Part shown: positions 43,308-52,437 of the stretch, in pieces | Numbering within the stretch: position 1 is the stretch's first letter | Layout: each line of letters starts with the position of its first letter | NCBI RefSeq assembly: GCF_014174155.1 | Contig: NZ_JABEQM010000001.1 | Span: 124,001-188,000 of the forward strand | Origin: Gluconacetobacter tumulisoli | Lineage (GTDB): Bacteria; Pseudomonadota; Alphaproteobacteria; Acetobacterales; Acetobacteraceae | Direction: 5' to 3' | Length of the DNA stretch: 64,000 nucleotides | Made by a program: the position numbers and the translations under genes | The notes under the pieces: generated by a model | What the model was told of the DNA's origin: nothing | Database searches by the model: none | The model's input: only the letters and a program-made list of their open reading frames with translations

Positions 43308-44771
43308 ATGATGGACAACGCGACGGGCGAATCCCGGGTCCTGTCCGATCTGCCGATCGGGCTGAACGCGACCGGCGAGCGGCAGGAGCATGATGCGCTG
43401 GGCGCAATCGCGGTTCCCGCCGATCGGTACTGGGGGGCGCAGACGCAGCGCAGCCTGGTCCATTTCTCGATCGGCACCGACCGGATGCCGCAGGAACTGT
43501 GCCGCGCCTACGGGATCGTCAAGAAGGCCGCGGCGCAGGTGAACCTGGCCGATGGACGCCTGCCGGGCTGGAAGGCCGATGCCATCATCCACGCGGCGGA
43601 AGAGGTCGCCGATGGCAGGCTGGACGATCATTTTCCGCTGTTCGTCTGGCAGACCGGTTCCGGCACCCAGACGAACATGAACGCCAACGAGGTCATCGCC
43701 AATCGTGCGATCCAGCTGCTGGGGGGCACGCCCGGTACACAGGATCCGGTTCATCCCAATGACGACGTCAATATGGGGCAGTCCAGCAACGATACTTTCC
43801 CGACCGCGATGCATGTGGCGACGTTGCGGGCCGTGGATGAACGCCTGCTGCCGGAACTCGATGCCCTGGCCACGGTGATCGAGGATCGGTCCAGGCGGTG
43901 GGACGATGTGGTGAAGATCGGGCGTACTCACCTGCAGGATGCCGTGCCGCTGACCGTCGGCCAGGAATGGTCGGGCTGGGCCCATCAAATCCGTGACGCG
44001 GCGGCTGGCGTGCGGGCGGCGCGGTCCGGTGTGCTGGAGCTGGCGGCCGGCGGTACCGCCGTCGGGACGGGGTTGAACGCACCGGCGGGGTTTGGCCCGG
44101 CGATCGCGGCGCGCATCGCCGAACTGGCAGGGGCCCGCTTCGTGACCGCGCCGAACAAGTTCGCAGCCCTTGGCGGCCTGGATGCCATGGTGCGGATGTC
44201 GGCGGCGGTGCGTGGCGTCGCAATGACGTTGATGAAGATCGCCAACGACATGCGCTGGCTGGGATCGGGCCCGCGGTGCGGGCTGGCGGAACTGCGCCTG
44301 CCGGCCAACGAGCCCGGATCGTCGATCATGCCCGGCAAGGTCAACCCGACCCAGTGCGAGGCGCTGGTCATGATCTGCACGCAGGTGTTCGGCAACGATG
44401 CGACCGTGGCATTCGCCGGCAGCCAGGGGCAGTTCGAATTGAATGTCATGCGGCCGGTGGTGATCGCGAATGTCCTGCATGCGATCCGCATCCTGGCCGA
44501 TGGCTGCCGGTCATTCCGCCGATATTCGGTCGAGGGCACCGAATTGAACCGCGAACGGATCCGTCATTACGTCGAGGGCTCGGTGATGCTGGTGACGGCC
44601 CTCAGCCCCGTGATCGGGTACGATCGGGCCTCGGCCATCGCGCACGATGCCATGGACCACGATACGTCGTTGCGCGATGCCGCCCTGCGATCCGGCGCTG
44701 TCGACGCCGAGACTTTCGACCGGCTGGTCAGGCCGATCGATATGGTTGGATCCGGGGTCGCAGGCGCCTGA
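43308..44771 (+). CDS. fumC: fumarate hydratase, class II
   Basis: Iron-independent fumarase interconverting fumarate and L-malate in the citric acid cycle; 487 residues, homotetramer of the aspartase/fumarase fold. Conserved regions are GAIAVPADRYWGAQTQRS, TGSGTQTNMNANEV, NMGQSSNDTFPTAMH, GRTHLQDAVPLTVGQEW and the signature loop GSSIMPGKVNPTQCEA with the catalytic Ser. GGGAGG lies six bases before the ATG at 43308; in-frame ATGs at 43293 and 43311 are alternatives. The N-terminus is about 20 residues longer than in E. coli FumC. Confidence 0.95.
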   Translation: MMDNATGESRVLSDLPIGLNATGERQEHDALGAIAVPADRYWGAQTQRSLVHFSIGTDRMPQELCRAYGIVKKAAAQVNLADGRLPGWKADAIIHAAEEVADGRLDDHFPLFVWQTGSGTQTNMNANEVIANRAIQLLGGTPGTQDPVHPNDDVNMGQSSNDTFPTAMHVATLRAVDERLLPELDALATVIEDRSRRWDDVVKIGRTHLQDAVPLTVGQEWSGWAHQIRDAAAGVRAARSGVLELAAGGTAVGTGLNAPAGFGPAIAARIAELAGARFVTAPNKFAALGGLDAMVRMSAAVRGVAMTLMKIANDMRWLGSGPRCGLAELRLPANEPGSSIMPGKVNPTQCEALVMICTQVFGNDATVAFAGSQGQFELNVMRPVVIANVLHAIRILADGCRSFRRYSVEGTELNRERIRHYVEGSVMLVTALSPVIGYDRASAIAHDAMDHDTSLRDAALRSGAVDAETFDRLVRPIDMVGSGVAGA

Positions 44772-44831
44772 GGGGCCTGTTTGCATATGTGCGCAGGAGA
44801 TCCGGCGGGTCTTTTCTGCAAGTCGGGATTT

Positions 44832-44878
44832 GGAATCCGCGCCGGCTGCGTCGTGGAACGACGCGGCCGGCGGATTCC
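44832..44878. terminator. long hairpin between fumC and the porin gene
   Basis: Nearly perfect inverted repeat of about 21 pairs (GGAATCC outer arms at 44832-44838 and 44872-44878, GCCGGCTGCGTCGT-type inner arms, one wobble and a two-base bulge) between two converging genes. Probably a bidirectional terminator; there is no T-run. Confidence 0.7.
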
Positions 44879-44885
44879 CAGGCCG

Positions 44886-46469
44886 TCAGAAGATGGAAAT
44901 ATAGGTCTTGAAGCCCAGCATTGCCGCGTCGCGCAAAGCATGCTGGCCGTTCGGGTTGAAATAATATTGGAAATCGGGTTCGAACGTCACACCGCGCATG
45001 ACGTGGATGGCGTAGTTGAATTCGATGATCTCGGCATTGGTCTGCACGCCCGTCGCGTGGTTTGGCAGGCCGCCCTTGTTTTCCGACATCAGCAGGGCTT
45101 CGGTATCGCGGGTGCCGGGTGCGATGCTGGTATAGGTGAAGGCCAGGCCGATGCTGTCCATGGGACGGGCCGGCCAGAACCCGCGATTTTCAAGCGCACC
45201 GTAAACTTCGAAATCGCGGACTGCGGTCCGGGGGTCGTTGTAGATGAAGCCGGCCAGGAAGGTCAGGCCCGCCGTCGGCGAACCGCCCTTGTAATGAATC
45301 AGCTTCTGGTCGGTCATCATGTAGGTCTGCCAGGAGTGCGGGTCCGTCATCGCGGTCCCGCCGGCGGATGCGAAGGGCTGCCCGTTGACATTGTAATAAT
45401 TGTCCGGCCGCGGCACGTCCTCGTACGTGAAGCCGAATTTGTAATGACCGGGCAAGTTGCCGTGGGCGCCGAATTTCGGCTCCCACTGGAATTCCACGGG
45501 AACTTCATAGCCGATGATATTCGCGCCGTTGAACTTGAAGCCGGTGCGGTGCTGGAAGTTCATGTAGATCCCGTTCTCGGCAAAATATACGCCGGTCTGG
45601 ATATACATGTCCGGGCGGGGGCGGGCCTTGATGCGGAATGCCCAGGTCGCTGCCGGATAGGAGCCGTAGAACGTACTGTCGGCTGCGCCTTTCGGGCGGC
45701 CGCACATCGAATTGTTCATGAACTGGCAGAAGAGCGGGCTGGCGGCGAAATCCGACATCTGGGACATGCGGCCGCCCGCGAAATCCAGGCGGCCGCCAAG
45801 AAGCGTTTCCTCGCCGTACGCCGATACCAGATGGACGGCGACGTTGCCGCCGCCGCCATAGATCTCGGAACTATGGGCCAGCCAGTCGCCGAACATGCGG
45901 TTCGCGGTCGTGCCATAGCGTCCGACCGTGATCACATGTGTCGAAAAGCCGCGTATGCCCGCCAACTGCTCCCAGTTGATGTTCAGGTTGGCCGAGTACT
46001 GCCCGGCATTGCTGGCGCCCTGGCGATAGCTGACATAGCGGGCGCCACGAGTAGGCGGCGTTACCGCGCCGGCGAATTCGTTCGTATTGTCGAAATGGAA
46101 CGAGATCCCGCGATTCGTGAGCCAGGACGTAATGCCGCCCGGATCGGTGAAGACCGATTCGGGCCGGGGGAGGGGGGGGACCGAACTGGCACTGGCGGGA
46201 CGGTATGTGACATGAGGTGCGACATAGGAGGCACCGTGGGTGCGTTCGATATGCAGGTTGGACCCGGATTCCTGAGGCACTGCCGTCCGGTCCGGGGCGG
46301 TCGGGTTGCCCGCCGCCGTGGGGTCTGTCGCCATCGGCGATGCCGCCTGGGCCGGAGTGGTCGGCGCCGTGGGGGCGGCGTCCGCAATGGACGGGGTGGA
46401 TCCCCATGCCCAGGCGGACAACGCGGACACAGAAAGAACGGCGAGCGTGCGATTCATCATTTTGGGCAT
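44886..46469 (-). CDS. OprB-family carbohydrate-selective porin
   Basis: Outer-membrane porin of 527 residues in the OprB family, allowing sugars across the outer membrane. After the signal peptide (NRTLAVLSVSALSAWAWG) comes an Ala/Pro/Thr-rich spacer, then barrel segments such as GRLDFAGGRMSQMSDFAAS, with CQFMNNSMCG (a likely disulfide), GLAFTYTSIAPGTRDTE, and the end FKTYISIF whose terminal Phe is the assembly signal. In acetic acid bacteria such porins commonly lie near membrane dehydrogenase genes, as here. The Met at 46469 is followed by two more at codons 4 and 5, any of which could be the start; none has a strong binding site. Confidence 0.88.
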   Translation of the reverse strand: MPKMMNRTLAVLSVSALSAWAWGSTPSIADAAPTAPTTPAQAASPMATDPTAAGNPTAPDRTAVPQESGSNLHIERTHGASYVAPHVTYRPASASSVPPLPRPESVFTDPGGITSWLTNRGISFHFDNTNEFAGAVTPPTRGARYVSYRQGASNAGQYSANLNINWEQLAGIRGFSTHVITVGRYGTTANRMFGDWLAHSSEIYGGGGNVAVHLVSAYGEETLLGGRLDFAGGRMSQMSDFAASPLFCQFMNNSMCGRPKGAADSTFYGSYPAATWAFRIKARPRPDMYIQTGVYFAENGIYMNFQHRTGFKFNGANIIGYEVPVEFQWEPKFGAHGNLPGHYKFGFTYEDVPRPDNYYNVNGQPFASAGGTAMTDPHSWQTYMMTDQKLIHYKGGSPTAGLTFLAGFIYNDPRTAVRDFEVYGALENRGFWPARPMDSIGLAFTYTSIAPGTRDTEALLMSENKGGLPNHATGVQTNAEIIEFNYAIHVMRGVTFEPDFQYYFNPNGQHALRDAAMLGFKTYISIF

Positions 46470-47232
46470 GTCACTTGCAGGGACGACGGCGACGGGGAAT
46501 ATTTGTTCTTGGATTTGTTCAGTCTAGAAAGAGGGCTTGTCGCCGTTCTTGTCAATGGTTGTAGGGCATTTTCCATACTTCCTGATAACACATAACGTTT
46601 TTCTGAAATAAAAGATCCGCGGGCCAATTGAGATCGTTGTGAAGTGGGGAAGTTGATCGCCGTCCGACCCCACCGCCGCGGCAAGTTTTCCAGCCCTAAT
46701 CGTGGGGATAAACGATGGAAGATATTGATTATCTGAATTAAATTTATTCCGGAATTTTGTAAATTTAAATTTAAATTCACAAATCCAGGGTTTCAATATT
46801 CGGGAAATGGTTGCGGCGGGACGAGATAACATTTGTGTGAGAATTTGGCCTGTCATCTCGTCCAGTACCGGGTGTTGACTGGCTTTTTCATCACCCCGCC
46901 GTCGGTCCGCCCAGGGGCGTACACCTGCGGGACATTGGCGACAGGCTATGGATTTCTTGTAACAATCTGGATGTGCTTCCGGGTGATCGCGGACATGTGA
47001 ATCGGGCCTTCCGTACTGCCGGCGTTATCCCCGAATCCCGTTTTGAGCGCGGTAGACCGGCGTCTGGCAGGGTTGCCACGGACGGGATTTCTGCTCTAGG
47101 CAGTCTGTGAAGCGGACACAACCGCGCGATCATCCAGTAACAGATGAAATCCCGTAGAGTTTCTCTGCCTGCGAGGTGACGGTTTTTTTTGGTGAGCCGT
47201 CGCCTGACAGATGTTCCGGAGCCATAGATGTT
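46470..47232. other. long divergent promoter region, porin / gluconate dehydrogenase
   Basis: About 760 bases with no supported gene. The centre (about 46720-46810) is strongly AT-rich and contains AAATTTAAATTTAAATT (46761-46777), a triple AAATTT array. Near the gluconate-dehydrogenase end an inverted repeat (AGGTGACGG / CCGTCGCCT, about 47174-47208) encloses a run of eight T (47183-47190), as if a leader hairpin or attenuator. The minus-strand frame crossing the region is the shadow of the downstream gene. Confidence 0.5.
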
Positions 47233-47925
47233 ATGACGACGCCCCCCCCCGATCCGTCTCGCAGGACCTTCATGCAGGGTCTGGCCGGCGCCGCAGCGCT
47301 GACCTCGACCACGCTGCCGGTCAATGCTGCCCGTTCCGCCAGTGAACCGGCCTATTCCCCGACCTTCTTCACGCCGGCGGAATGGGCGTTCCTGCACGCC
47401 GCATGCGACCGCCTGATCCCTGAGGACGCGGTCGGCCCGGGTGCGATCGCCCTGGGGGTGCCGGAATTCATCGACCGGCAGATGGCCACGCCATACGCTT
47501 TTGGAAAGCTGTGGTACATGCAGGCACCTTTCGTTCAGGGGCCCGCCAATCTCGGCTACCAGCTTCCTTATGCGCCGCGTGACATCTACCGCAAGGGGAT
47601 CGCCGGGGCCGCGGCATTCGTCCAGGCGAAGTACGGCAAGGCGTTCCAGGACCTCGATGCCGCGACCCGGGATGAAGTCCTGACGGGACTGGAGAAGGGC
47701 GACGCGCTGTTCGGCGACCTGCCGGCCAAGGTCTTCTTCGCGCAGCTTCTGGGCAATACGATGGAAGGCGCGTTCGCCGACCCCAGCCATGGCGGCAACA
47801 AGGGGCTGGGGGGCTGGACGACGATCGGTTTCCCCGGGGCGCGGGCCGACTTCATGGATTGGGTCGATCAGTACGGGAAGCAGTATCCTCTCGGCACTGT
47901 TTCGATTTCTGGGGAAACAGCCTGA
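47233..47925 (+). CDS. gluconate 2-dehydrogenase gamma (small) subunit
   Basis: Small subunit of the membrane-bound FAD-dependent gluconate 2-dehydrogenase (or 2-ketogluconate dehydrogenase), 230 residues. It carries a twin-arginine signal, SRRTFMQGLAGAAALT, and probably carries the large subunit, which lacks its own signal, across the membrane folded. The mature part has the Gluconate_2-dh3 pattern: FTPAEWAFLHAACDRLIPED, then GVPEFIDRQMATPYAFG and GFPGARADFMDWVDQYGK. Nine C residues (47242-47250) right after the start encode PPP, so slippage there would silence the gene. The large-subunit gene begins one base after the stop. Confidence 0.88.
   Translation: MTTPPPDPSRRTFMQGLAGAAALTSTTLPVNAARSASEPAYSPTFFTPAEWAFLHAACDRLIPEDAVGPGAIALGVPEFIDRQMATPYAFGKLWYMQAPFVQGPANLGYQLPYAPRDIYRKGIAGAAAFVQAKYGKAFQDLDAATRDEVLTGLEKGDALFGDLPAKVFFAQLLGNTMEGAFADPSHGGNKGLGGWTTIGFPGARADFMDWVDQYGKQYPLGTVSISGETA
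47242..47250 (+). repeat. C9 tract at codons 4-6 of the dehydrogenase small-subunit gene
   Basis: Uninterrupted run of nine C immediately after the start codon region. Homopolymers of this length slip readily during replication and could act as an on/off switch. Confidence 0.8.
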
Positions 47926-47926
47926 C

Positions 47927-49711
47927 ATGGCAAGCATCAAGATGAAATCCGTCGACGCGGTGGTGATCGGCGGCGGATGGGCGGGCGCGATCCTGGCCAA
48001 GGAATTGACCGAGGCCGGGCAGAGCGTTGTCATGCTGGAACGTGGCGCCGATCGCAGCACCGCCAGCGACGGAGCCTACCCCGGTTCGATCGACGAACTG
48101 CAGGCGAACTTCCGGCACAAGATTTTTCAGAATCTTTCGAAAAGCTCGGTTACAATTCGTAACTCTTCCGATCAGACCGCGCTCCCCTATCGCCAGATGG
48201 CCGCGTTCCTCCCGGGCGAGGGCGTGGGCGGCGCCGGCCTGCACTGGTCCGGAGTGCATTTCCGCATGCCGCCCGACGACCTGATCATGCGCACCAAGGT
48301 CAAGGAAAAGTACGGCGAGAAATTCATCCCCGAGGGCATGAACCTCCAGGATTACGGCGTCACCTATGACGATCTGGAACCGTTCTTCGACAAGGCGGAG
48401 AAGGTCTTCGGCACGTCGGGCGAGGCCTATACCGTCAACGGGCAGGTTGTCGGCAAGGGGAATTTCTTCGCCCCGTCGCGGTCCGACAATTTCCCGCTGC
48501 CGGCGCTGAAGGATGTCTACGGCGCCAACATGTTCCGCAAGGCCGCCGAGGAAGTGGGGTTCCATCCCTACGCCATGCCTGCCGCGAATGCCTCGGCGCA
48601 GTACACCAACCCCTATGGCGTTCAGATGGGGCCATGCAATTTCTGCGGATATTGCAGCGGTTATGCCTGCTACATGTACTCGAAGGCGTCGCCGAACGTG
48701 AACATCCTGCCGGCGCTGCGCAACGACCCGAAATTCGAGCTGCGTGCCGAATCGCATGTCCTGCGCGTCGAGCTTGACAGCACGAAGACCAAGGCGACGG
48801 GCGTGACCTATCTGGACCGGAAGGGGAACGAAGTGTTCCAGCCGGCCGAACTGGTGATCGTCAGCGCATTCCAGTTCCACAATGTTCACCTGATGCTGCT
48901 GTCGGGCATTGGCAAGCCGTACGATCCGGTCGCGAACGAAGGTGTCGTCGGGCGCAATTTCGTCTATCAGAACGTCACCACCACGACGGCCTGGTTCGAT
49001 AAATCCGTTTACACGAACCAGTTTATCGGGACGGGCGGCGGCGGCGTCGCCTTCGACGATTTCAACAGCGAGAATTTCGATCACGGGCCGCTGGGCTTCA
49101 TCGGCGGGTCGCCGGTCTGGGTGAACCAGGCGGGCATCAAGGGCATCGCCGCCGCCAAGATCGGCGGCCCGCCGGGCACGCCGCACTGGGGGTCGGCCTG
49201 GAAGAAGGCCATGGTCGATACCTACCAGCATTCGGTCCGCATGGACGCGCACGGCACCAACATGGCCTATCGCGACGTGTACCTGGATCTGGATCCGACC
49301 TGGAAGGACGCGTACGGCCTGCCGATGCTGCGCATGACCTTCGACTGGAAGGACAACGACATCCGCATGAACCGGTATGTCGTCAGCCAGATCGCCAAGG
49401 TGACGAAGGCCATGGGCGCCACGGACGTGCATCTGGGCCAACGCCAGCCGGGCGAGCATTTCGATACGCGCTTCTACCAGACCACGCATCTCGCGGGTGG
49501 GGCGGTGATGGGCGACGATCCCAAGACCAGCGCCCTGAACCGCTATCTGCAAAGCTGGGACGTGTCGAACGTGTTCGTCATCGGCGCCAACGCCTTCCCG
49601 CAGGGAACAGGCTACAACCCGACCGGCATGGTGGCGGCGCTGGCTTACTGGTCGGCGCATCATATTCGCACGACTTACCTCAAGAACCCCGGCCCCCTGG
49701 TGCAGCTGTGA
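47927..49711 (+). CDS. gluconate 2-dehydrogenase large (FAD) subunit
   Basis: Catalytic flavoprotein of 594 residues, GMC-type, oxidising D-gluconate (or 2-keto-D-gluconate) at the periplasmic face. The FAD site is VVIGGGWAGAILAKEL near the N-terminus, and AFLPGEGVGGAGLHWSG follows. CNFCGYCSGYAC has the Cys spacing linked in this family to an iron-sulfur cluster. The C-terminal HLAGGAVMG and NAFPQGTGYNPTGMVAALA form the catalytic end with conserved His/Asn. There is no signal peptide, consistent with co-export with the Tat-dependent small subunit. Which sugar acid is used cannot be settled from sequence alone. Confidence 0.88.
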   Translation: MASIKMKSVDAVVIGGGWAGAILAKELTEAGQSVVMLERGADRSTASDGAYPGSIDELQANFRHKIFQNLSKSSVTIRNSSDQTALPYRQMAAFLPGEGVGGAGLHWSGVHFRMPPDDLIMRTKVKEKYGEKFIPEGMNLQDYGVTYDDLEPFFDKAEKVFGTSGEAYTVNGQVVGKGNFFAPSRSDNFPLPALKDVYGANMFRKAAEEVGFHPYAMPAANASAQYTNPYGVQMGPCNFCGYCSGYACYMYSKASPNVNILPALRNDPKFELRAESHVLRVELDSTKTKATGVTYLDRKGNEVFQPAELVIVSAFQFHNVHLMLLSGIGKPYDPVANEGVVGRNFVYQNVTTTTAWFDKSVYTNQFIGTGGGGVAFDDFNSENFDHGPLGFIGGSPVWVNQAGIKGIAAAKIGGPPGTPHWGSAWKKAMVDTYQHSVRMDAHGTNMAYRDVYLDLDPTWKDAYGLPMLRMTFDWKDNDIRMNRYVVSQIAKVTKAMGATDVHLGQRQPGEHFDTRFYQTTHLAGGAVMGDDPKTSALNRYLQSWDVSNVFVIGANAFPQGTGYNPTGMVAALAYWSAHHIRTTYLKNPGPLVQL

Positions 49712-51078
49712 TGAGACAACGTAAGCGGGTCACCGCCGCGGCCCTGTTCGGCGGCCTGGGCATTTCGCTGGCCGGATTGTCGGCAATCGTCCCCACGGCC
49801 CATGCGCAGGTCCCGGCGCCCGCGGCATCCGCCCCCGGGACCACCGGTCTGGTCGCGCAGGGCGAATATGTCGCGCGCGCGTCGGATTGCGTGGCCTGCC
49901 ACACCGCGCCGGGGGGCACGCCCTTTGCCGGCGGCCTGTCCTTCGCGCTGCCGATGGGCACCATCTACGCGCCGAACATCACGCCCGATGCCCAGACCGG
50001 CATCGGCAAATATACCGAGGCGGAGTTCGCCCGTGCCGTGCGTGAGGGCGTGCGGCGCGACGGGGCGTCGCTGTATCCGGCGATGCCGTTCCCGTCCTAT
50101 GCGCGGATGACGGATGCCGACATCCATGCGCTGTATGTCTATTTCATGCAGGGCGTGAAGCCGGTCGCCAACACGGTAAAGGCCAGCACGATTCCCTGGC
50201 CGCTGTCCATGCGCTGGCCGCTGATCGGCTGGCGGATGATGTTCGCACCGTCGGTCAAGGACGCGCAGGCCAAGAGCGCCCGTCCGTTCGCCGATCCGGT
50301 CCTGGCCCGCGGCGCCTATCTGGTCGAAGGTCCGGGCCATTGCGGCGCGTGCCATACGCCGCGTGCGATCACGATGCAGGAAGTCGCCCTGACCAGCGCG
50401 GATGGAACCCGTTTCCTGGCCGGCGGCGGCGCCGTCGACGGCTGGATCCCGACCAGTCTGCGCGGCGAGAACCGGACGGGCCTGGGGCGCTGGAGCGAGG
50501 ACGACCTTGTCGAATTCCTCAAGGTCGGCCGCATCCGGCGCGGTTCGGCGTTCGGCGGCATGTCGGACGCGGTGGGACATGGCACGCAGCATCTGACGGA
50601 CGAGGATCTGCATGCGATCGCCCGCTATCTGAAGGCGCTGCCGCCCGACGATACGACACAGACGCCGTGGACCTATGACGCGACGCTGGCGACGGCGCTG
50701 CATTCGGGCGACGTGTCGGCCCGTGGCGCGCGCACCTATGTCGACAGCTGCGCCGCCTGTCACCGGACCGACGGACAGGCCTATCCGACCGTCTTCCCGC
50801 CGCTGGCCGGCAACCCGGTGGTGATGGACAAGGTGCCGGATTCTCTGATCCATATCGTTCTGACGGGCGATATCTTGCGCGCCACGCACGATGCGCCGTC
50901 CGCCTTCGTCATGCCGGGCTTCGCCGATCGCCTGTCCGACGAGAAAGTTGCCGATGTGGTCAGCTTTATTCGCAAGGCCTGGGGCAACAATGCGGCGCCG
51001 GTGACGGCACAGGACGTGGCCCGGGTGCGCAAGGCCCTTCCCAAGGCGGAAGGCGACGCGGCGTTGCCGCTGAACTGA
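49711..51078 (+). CDS. gluconate 2-dehydrogenase tri-haem cytochrome c subunit
   Basis: Cytochrome subunit of 455 residues that passes electrons from the FAD subunit to ubiquinone. The Sec signal peptide ends in PTAHAQ. Three c-type haem sites are present: CVACH (60-64), CGACH (near 210) and CAACH (near 350), each in a class I domain. Unlike the second complex there is no obvious C-terminal membrane helix. The start codon overlaps the last base of the preceding stop (TGATG), so translation is coupled. A strong terminator follows, closing a three-gene operon. Confidence 0.93.
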   Translation: MRQRKRVTAAALFGGLGISLAGLSAIVPTAHAQVPAPAASAPGTTGLVAQGEYVARASDCVACHTAPGGTPFAGGLSFALPMGTIYAPNITPDAQTGIGKYTEAEFARAVREGVRRDGASLYPAMPFPSYARMTDADIHALYVYFMQGVKPVANTVKASTIPWPLSMRWPLIGWRMMFAPSVKDAQAKSARPFADPVLARGAYLVEGPGHCGACHTPRAITMQEVALTSADGTRFLAGGGAVDGWIPTSLRGENRTGLGRWSEDDLVEFLKVGRIRRGSAFGGMSDAVGHGTQHLTDEDLHAIARYLKALPPDDTTQTPWTYDATLATALHSGDVSARGARTYVDSCAACHRTDGQAYPTVFPPLAGNPVVMDKVPDSLIHIVLTGDILRATHDAPSAFVMPGFADRLSDEKVADVVSFIRKAWGNNAAPVTAQDVARVRKALPKAEGDAALPLN

Positions 51079-51090
51079 GTTGAAGAAACC

Positions 51091-51127
51091 GACAGCCCAC
51101 CCCCCAAGGGTGGGCTGTCTGCTTTTC
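51091..51127 (+). terminator. terminator of the gluconate dehydrogenase operon
   Basis: Twelve-base perfect stem (51091-51102 with 51108-51119), five-base loop, then TCTGCTTTT, right after the cytochrome gene. Confidence 0.88.
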
Positions 51128-51177
51128 AGGAGGGCCGCGGCCGGTAGCCACTCCGGTGTGAAAGCCATTCGGAAGTC

Positions 51178-51681
51178 ATGATGAATAGAAAGCTTTTTTT
51201 AATATCGTTTCTGGCCGGGACGGCTACGGTCCTGCCCATGATTCGCCAGACTGCTGCCGAGGCCCGCGAGCCCGGTACGATCCTGACACTGGAGCAGGCC
51301 CGCACCATGGCCCGCGCCGCCGAGCGGAAGGCCGCCGAGAACCACACCAGCGTTGCGGTGACGGTGGTCGACGGCGGCGGATATCCGATCCTGGTGGAGC
51401 GGATGGAAGGCACGCAACTGGCCAGCCTGACCCTCGCCGATCGCAAGGCTCGTAGTGCCGTCTTCTACAAACGGCCGTCCGGCGCCTTCGAACAGGCCCT
51501 GACGGGCGGGAAGATGGCCGTGCTGGCGCTGCCGGATGCGATGCCGGCGGCGGGTGGCATTCCTGTCCTGCAGGACGGCCAGGTTGTCGGTGCCATCGGG
51601 GTCAGCGGCGGGTCCAACGCCCAGGACCAGCTGGCTGCCGAGGCCGGCATGACGACGCTGCCCGCCCATGGCCCGAACTAG
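51178..51681 (+). CDS. secreted GlcG/HbpS-family protein
   Basis: Exported protein of 167 residues in the GlcG/HbpS (haem-degrading-like, DUF336) family. The signal peptide is MNRKLFLISFLAGTATVLPM. Family blocks are LTLEQARTMARAAERKAAEN, VAVTVVDGGGYPILVERM, LADRKARSAVFYKRPS and PVLQDGQVVGAIGVSGG. HbpS binds haem outside the cell, but the function of most relatives is unknown. Its place between two tri-haem dehydrogenase operons could mean a role in haem handling or cofactor protection; this is inference. Start at the ATG at 51178 or the adjacent one at 51181. Confidence 0.85.
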   Translation: MMNRKLFLISFLAGTATVLPMIRQTAAEAREPGTILTLEQARTMARAAERKAAENHTSVAVTVVDGGGYPILVERMEGTQLASLTLADRKARSAVFYKRPSGAFEQALTGGKMAVLALPDAMPAAGGIPVLQDGQVVGAIGVSGGSNAQDQLAAEAGMTTLPAHGPN

Positions 51682-51777
51682 GCGCCCTTCCGAAATGCCC
51701 TGCCGCGCGGCGCATGATTCTCTTTCATGCCCGTCGCGTGGCGGACGACATACCGCCTCCGCTGGAGTGACAAGACA

Positions 51778-52434
51778 ATGAGCGATCCTTTACGGACAGG
51801 ACCCGACGTGGTCGAATCCGGACCCGGCGTCAGTCGCCGAACCCTGATGATGGCGACGGCGGTGGCCGGCGTCTCGACCCTGGCGCCGGAAATGCTGGCA
51901 CCCGGTCGGGCGGCGGCCCGTGCGCTGAGTGCGGACGAGGAACGTTTCCTTGCCGTATCCAAGGCCGTGACCGGCCATCAGGACCTGAACCCCGACATCG
52001 CGACGCGCCTTTTCGCGGCGATGGTCCGGACCTTCCCCGGCTACGGGGCCCGGATCGAAGCCCTGTCGCATCTGACCCAGGCCGGCGGCAAGCCCGAGGA
52101 AATCCTGGCCCGTGCCGAGGAAGCCAACCAGCGGCAGACGATGCTGGGCCTGGTCGCGGCCTGGTTCACCGGATCGGTGCAGGACAAGACCAATGCGCCG
52201 ATGGTCGCCTACTATGACGCGCTGATGTACCGGCCCACCCACGATGCCCTGCCGGTGCCGACCTACTGCTTCGCGGTTCCCGCCTGGTGGACCGAAACAC
52301 CGCCCGCACTGGGCGTATCGGTGACGTCGCCCGTCCCGGTTCCGGCGCCGCCTCCGCCGCCCGTAGGCATCCAGTCCCCACCCCCGGCGCAGTCGAAAGT
52401 CCTGCCCACCAAGCCCCCCGCGAAGGAGCACTGA
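51778..52434 (+). CDS. FAD-dependent sugar dehydrogenase small subunit (SldS/FdhS-like)
   Basis: Small subunit of 218 residues of a membrane-bound D-sorbitol or D-fructose dehydrogenase-type complex. It has a twin-arginine signal, VSRRTLMMATAVAGVSTLAP, then the family pattern DEERFLAVSKAVTGHQDLNP, AWFTGSVQDKT and YYDALMYRPTHDALPVPTY. A Pro-rich C-terminal tail (PVPVPAPPPPPVGIQSPPP) is unusually long. As with the first operon, it probably guides the leaderless large subunit through Tat. GGAG lies about 10 bases before the ATG at 51778. The large-subunit gene starts three bases after its stop. Confidence 0.85.
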   Translation: MSDPLRTGPDVVESGPGVSRRTLMMATAVAGVSTLAPEMLAPGRAAARALSADEERFLAVSKAVTGHQDLNPDIATRLFAAMVRTFPGYGARIEALSHLTQAGGKPEEILARAEEANQRQTMLGLVAAWFTGSVQDKTNAPMVAYYDALMYRPTHDALPVPTYCFAVPAWWTETPPALGVSVTSPVPVPAPPPPPVGIQSPPPAQSKVLPTKPPAKEH

Positions 52435-52437
52435 TCC

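Noticed and set aside
46172-46179. G8 run in the porin gene as a phase-variation tract
   Set aside because: Runs of eight are expected by chance at this GC content, and nothing about the position points to switching.
47852-49663. 603-codon minus-strand frame
   Set aside because: Antisense to the gluconate-dehydrogenase large subunit, which has clear FAD and Cys motifs.
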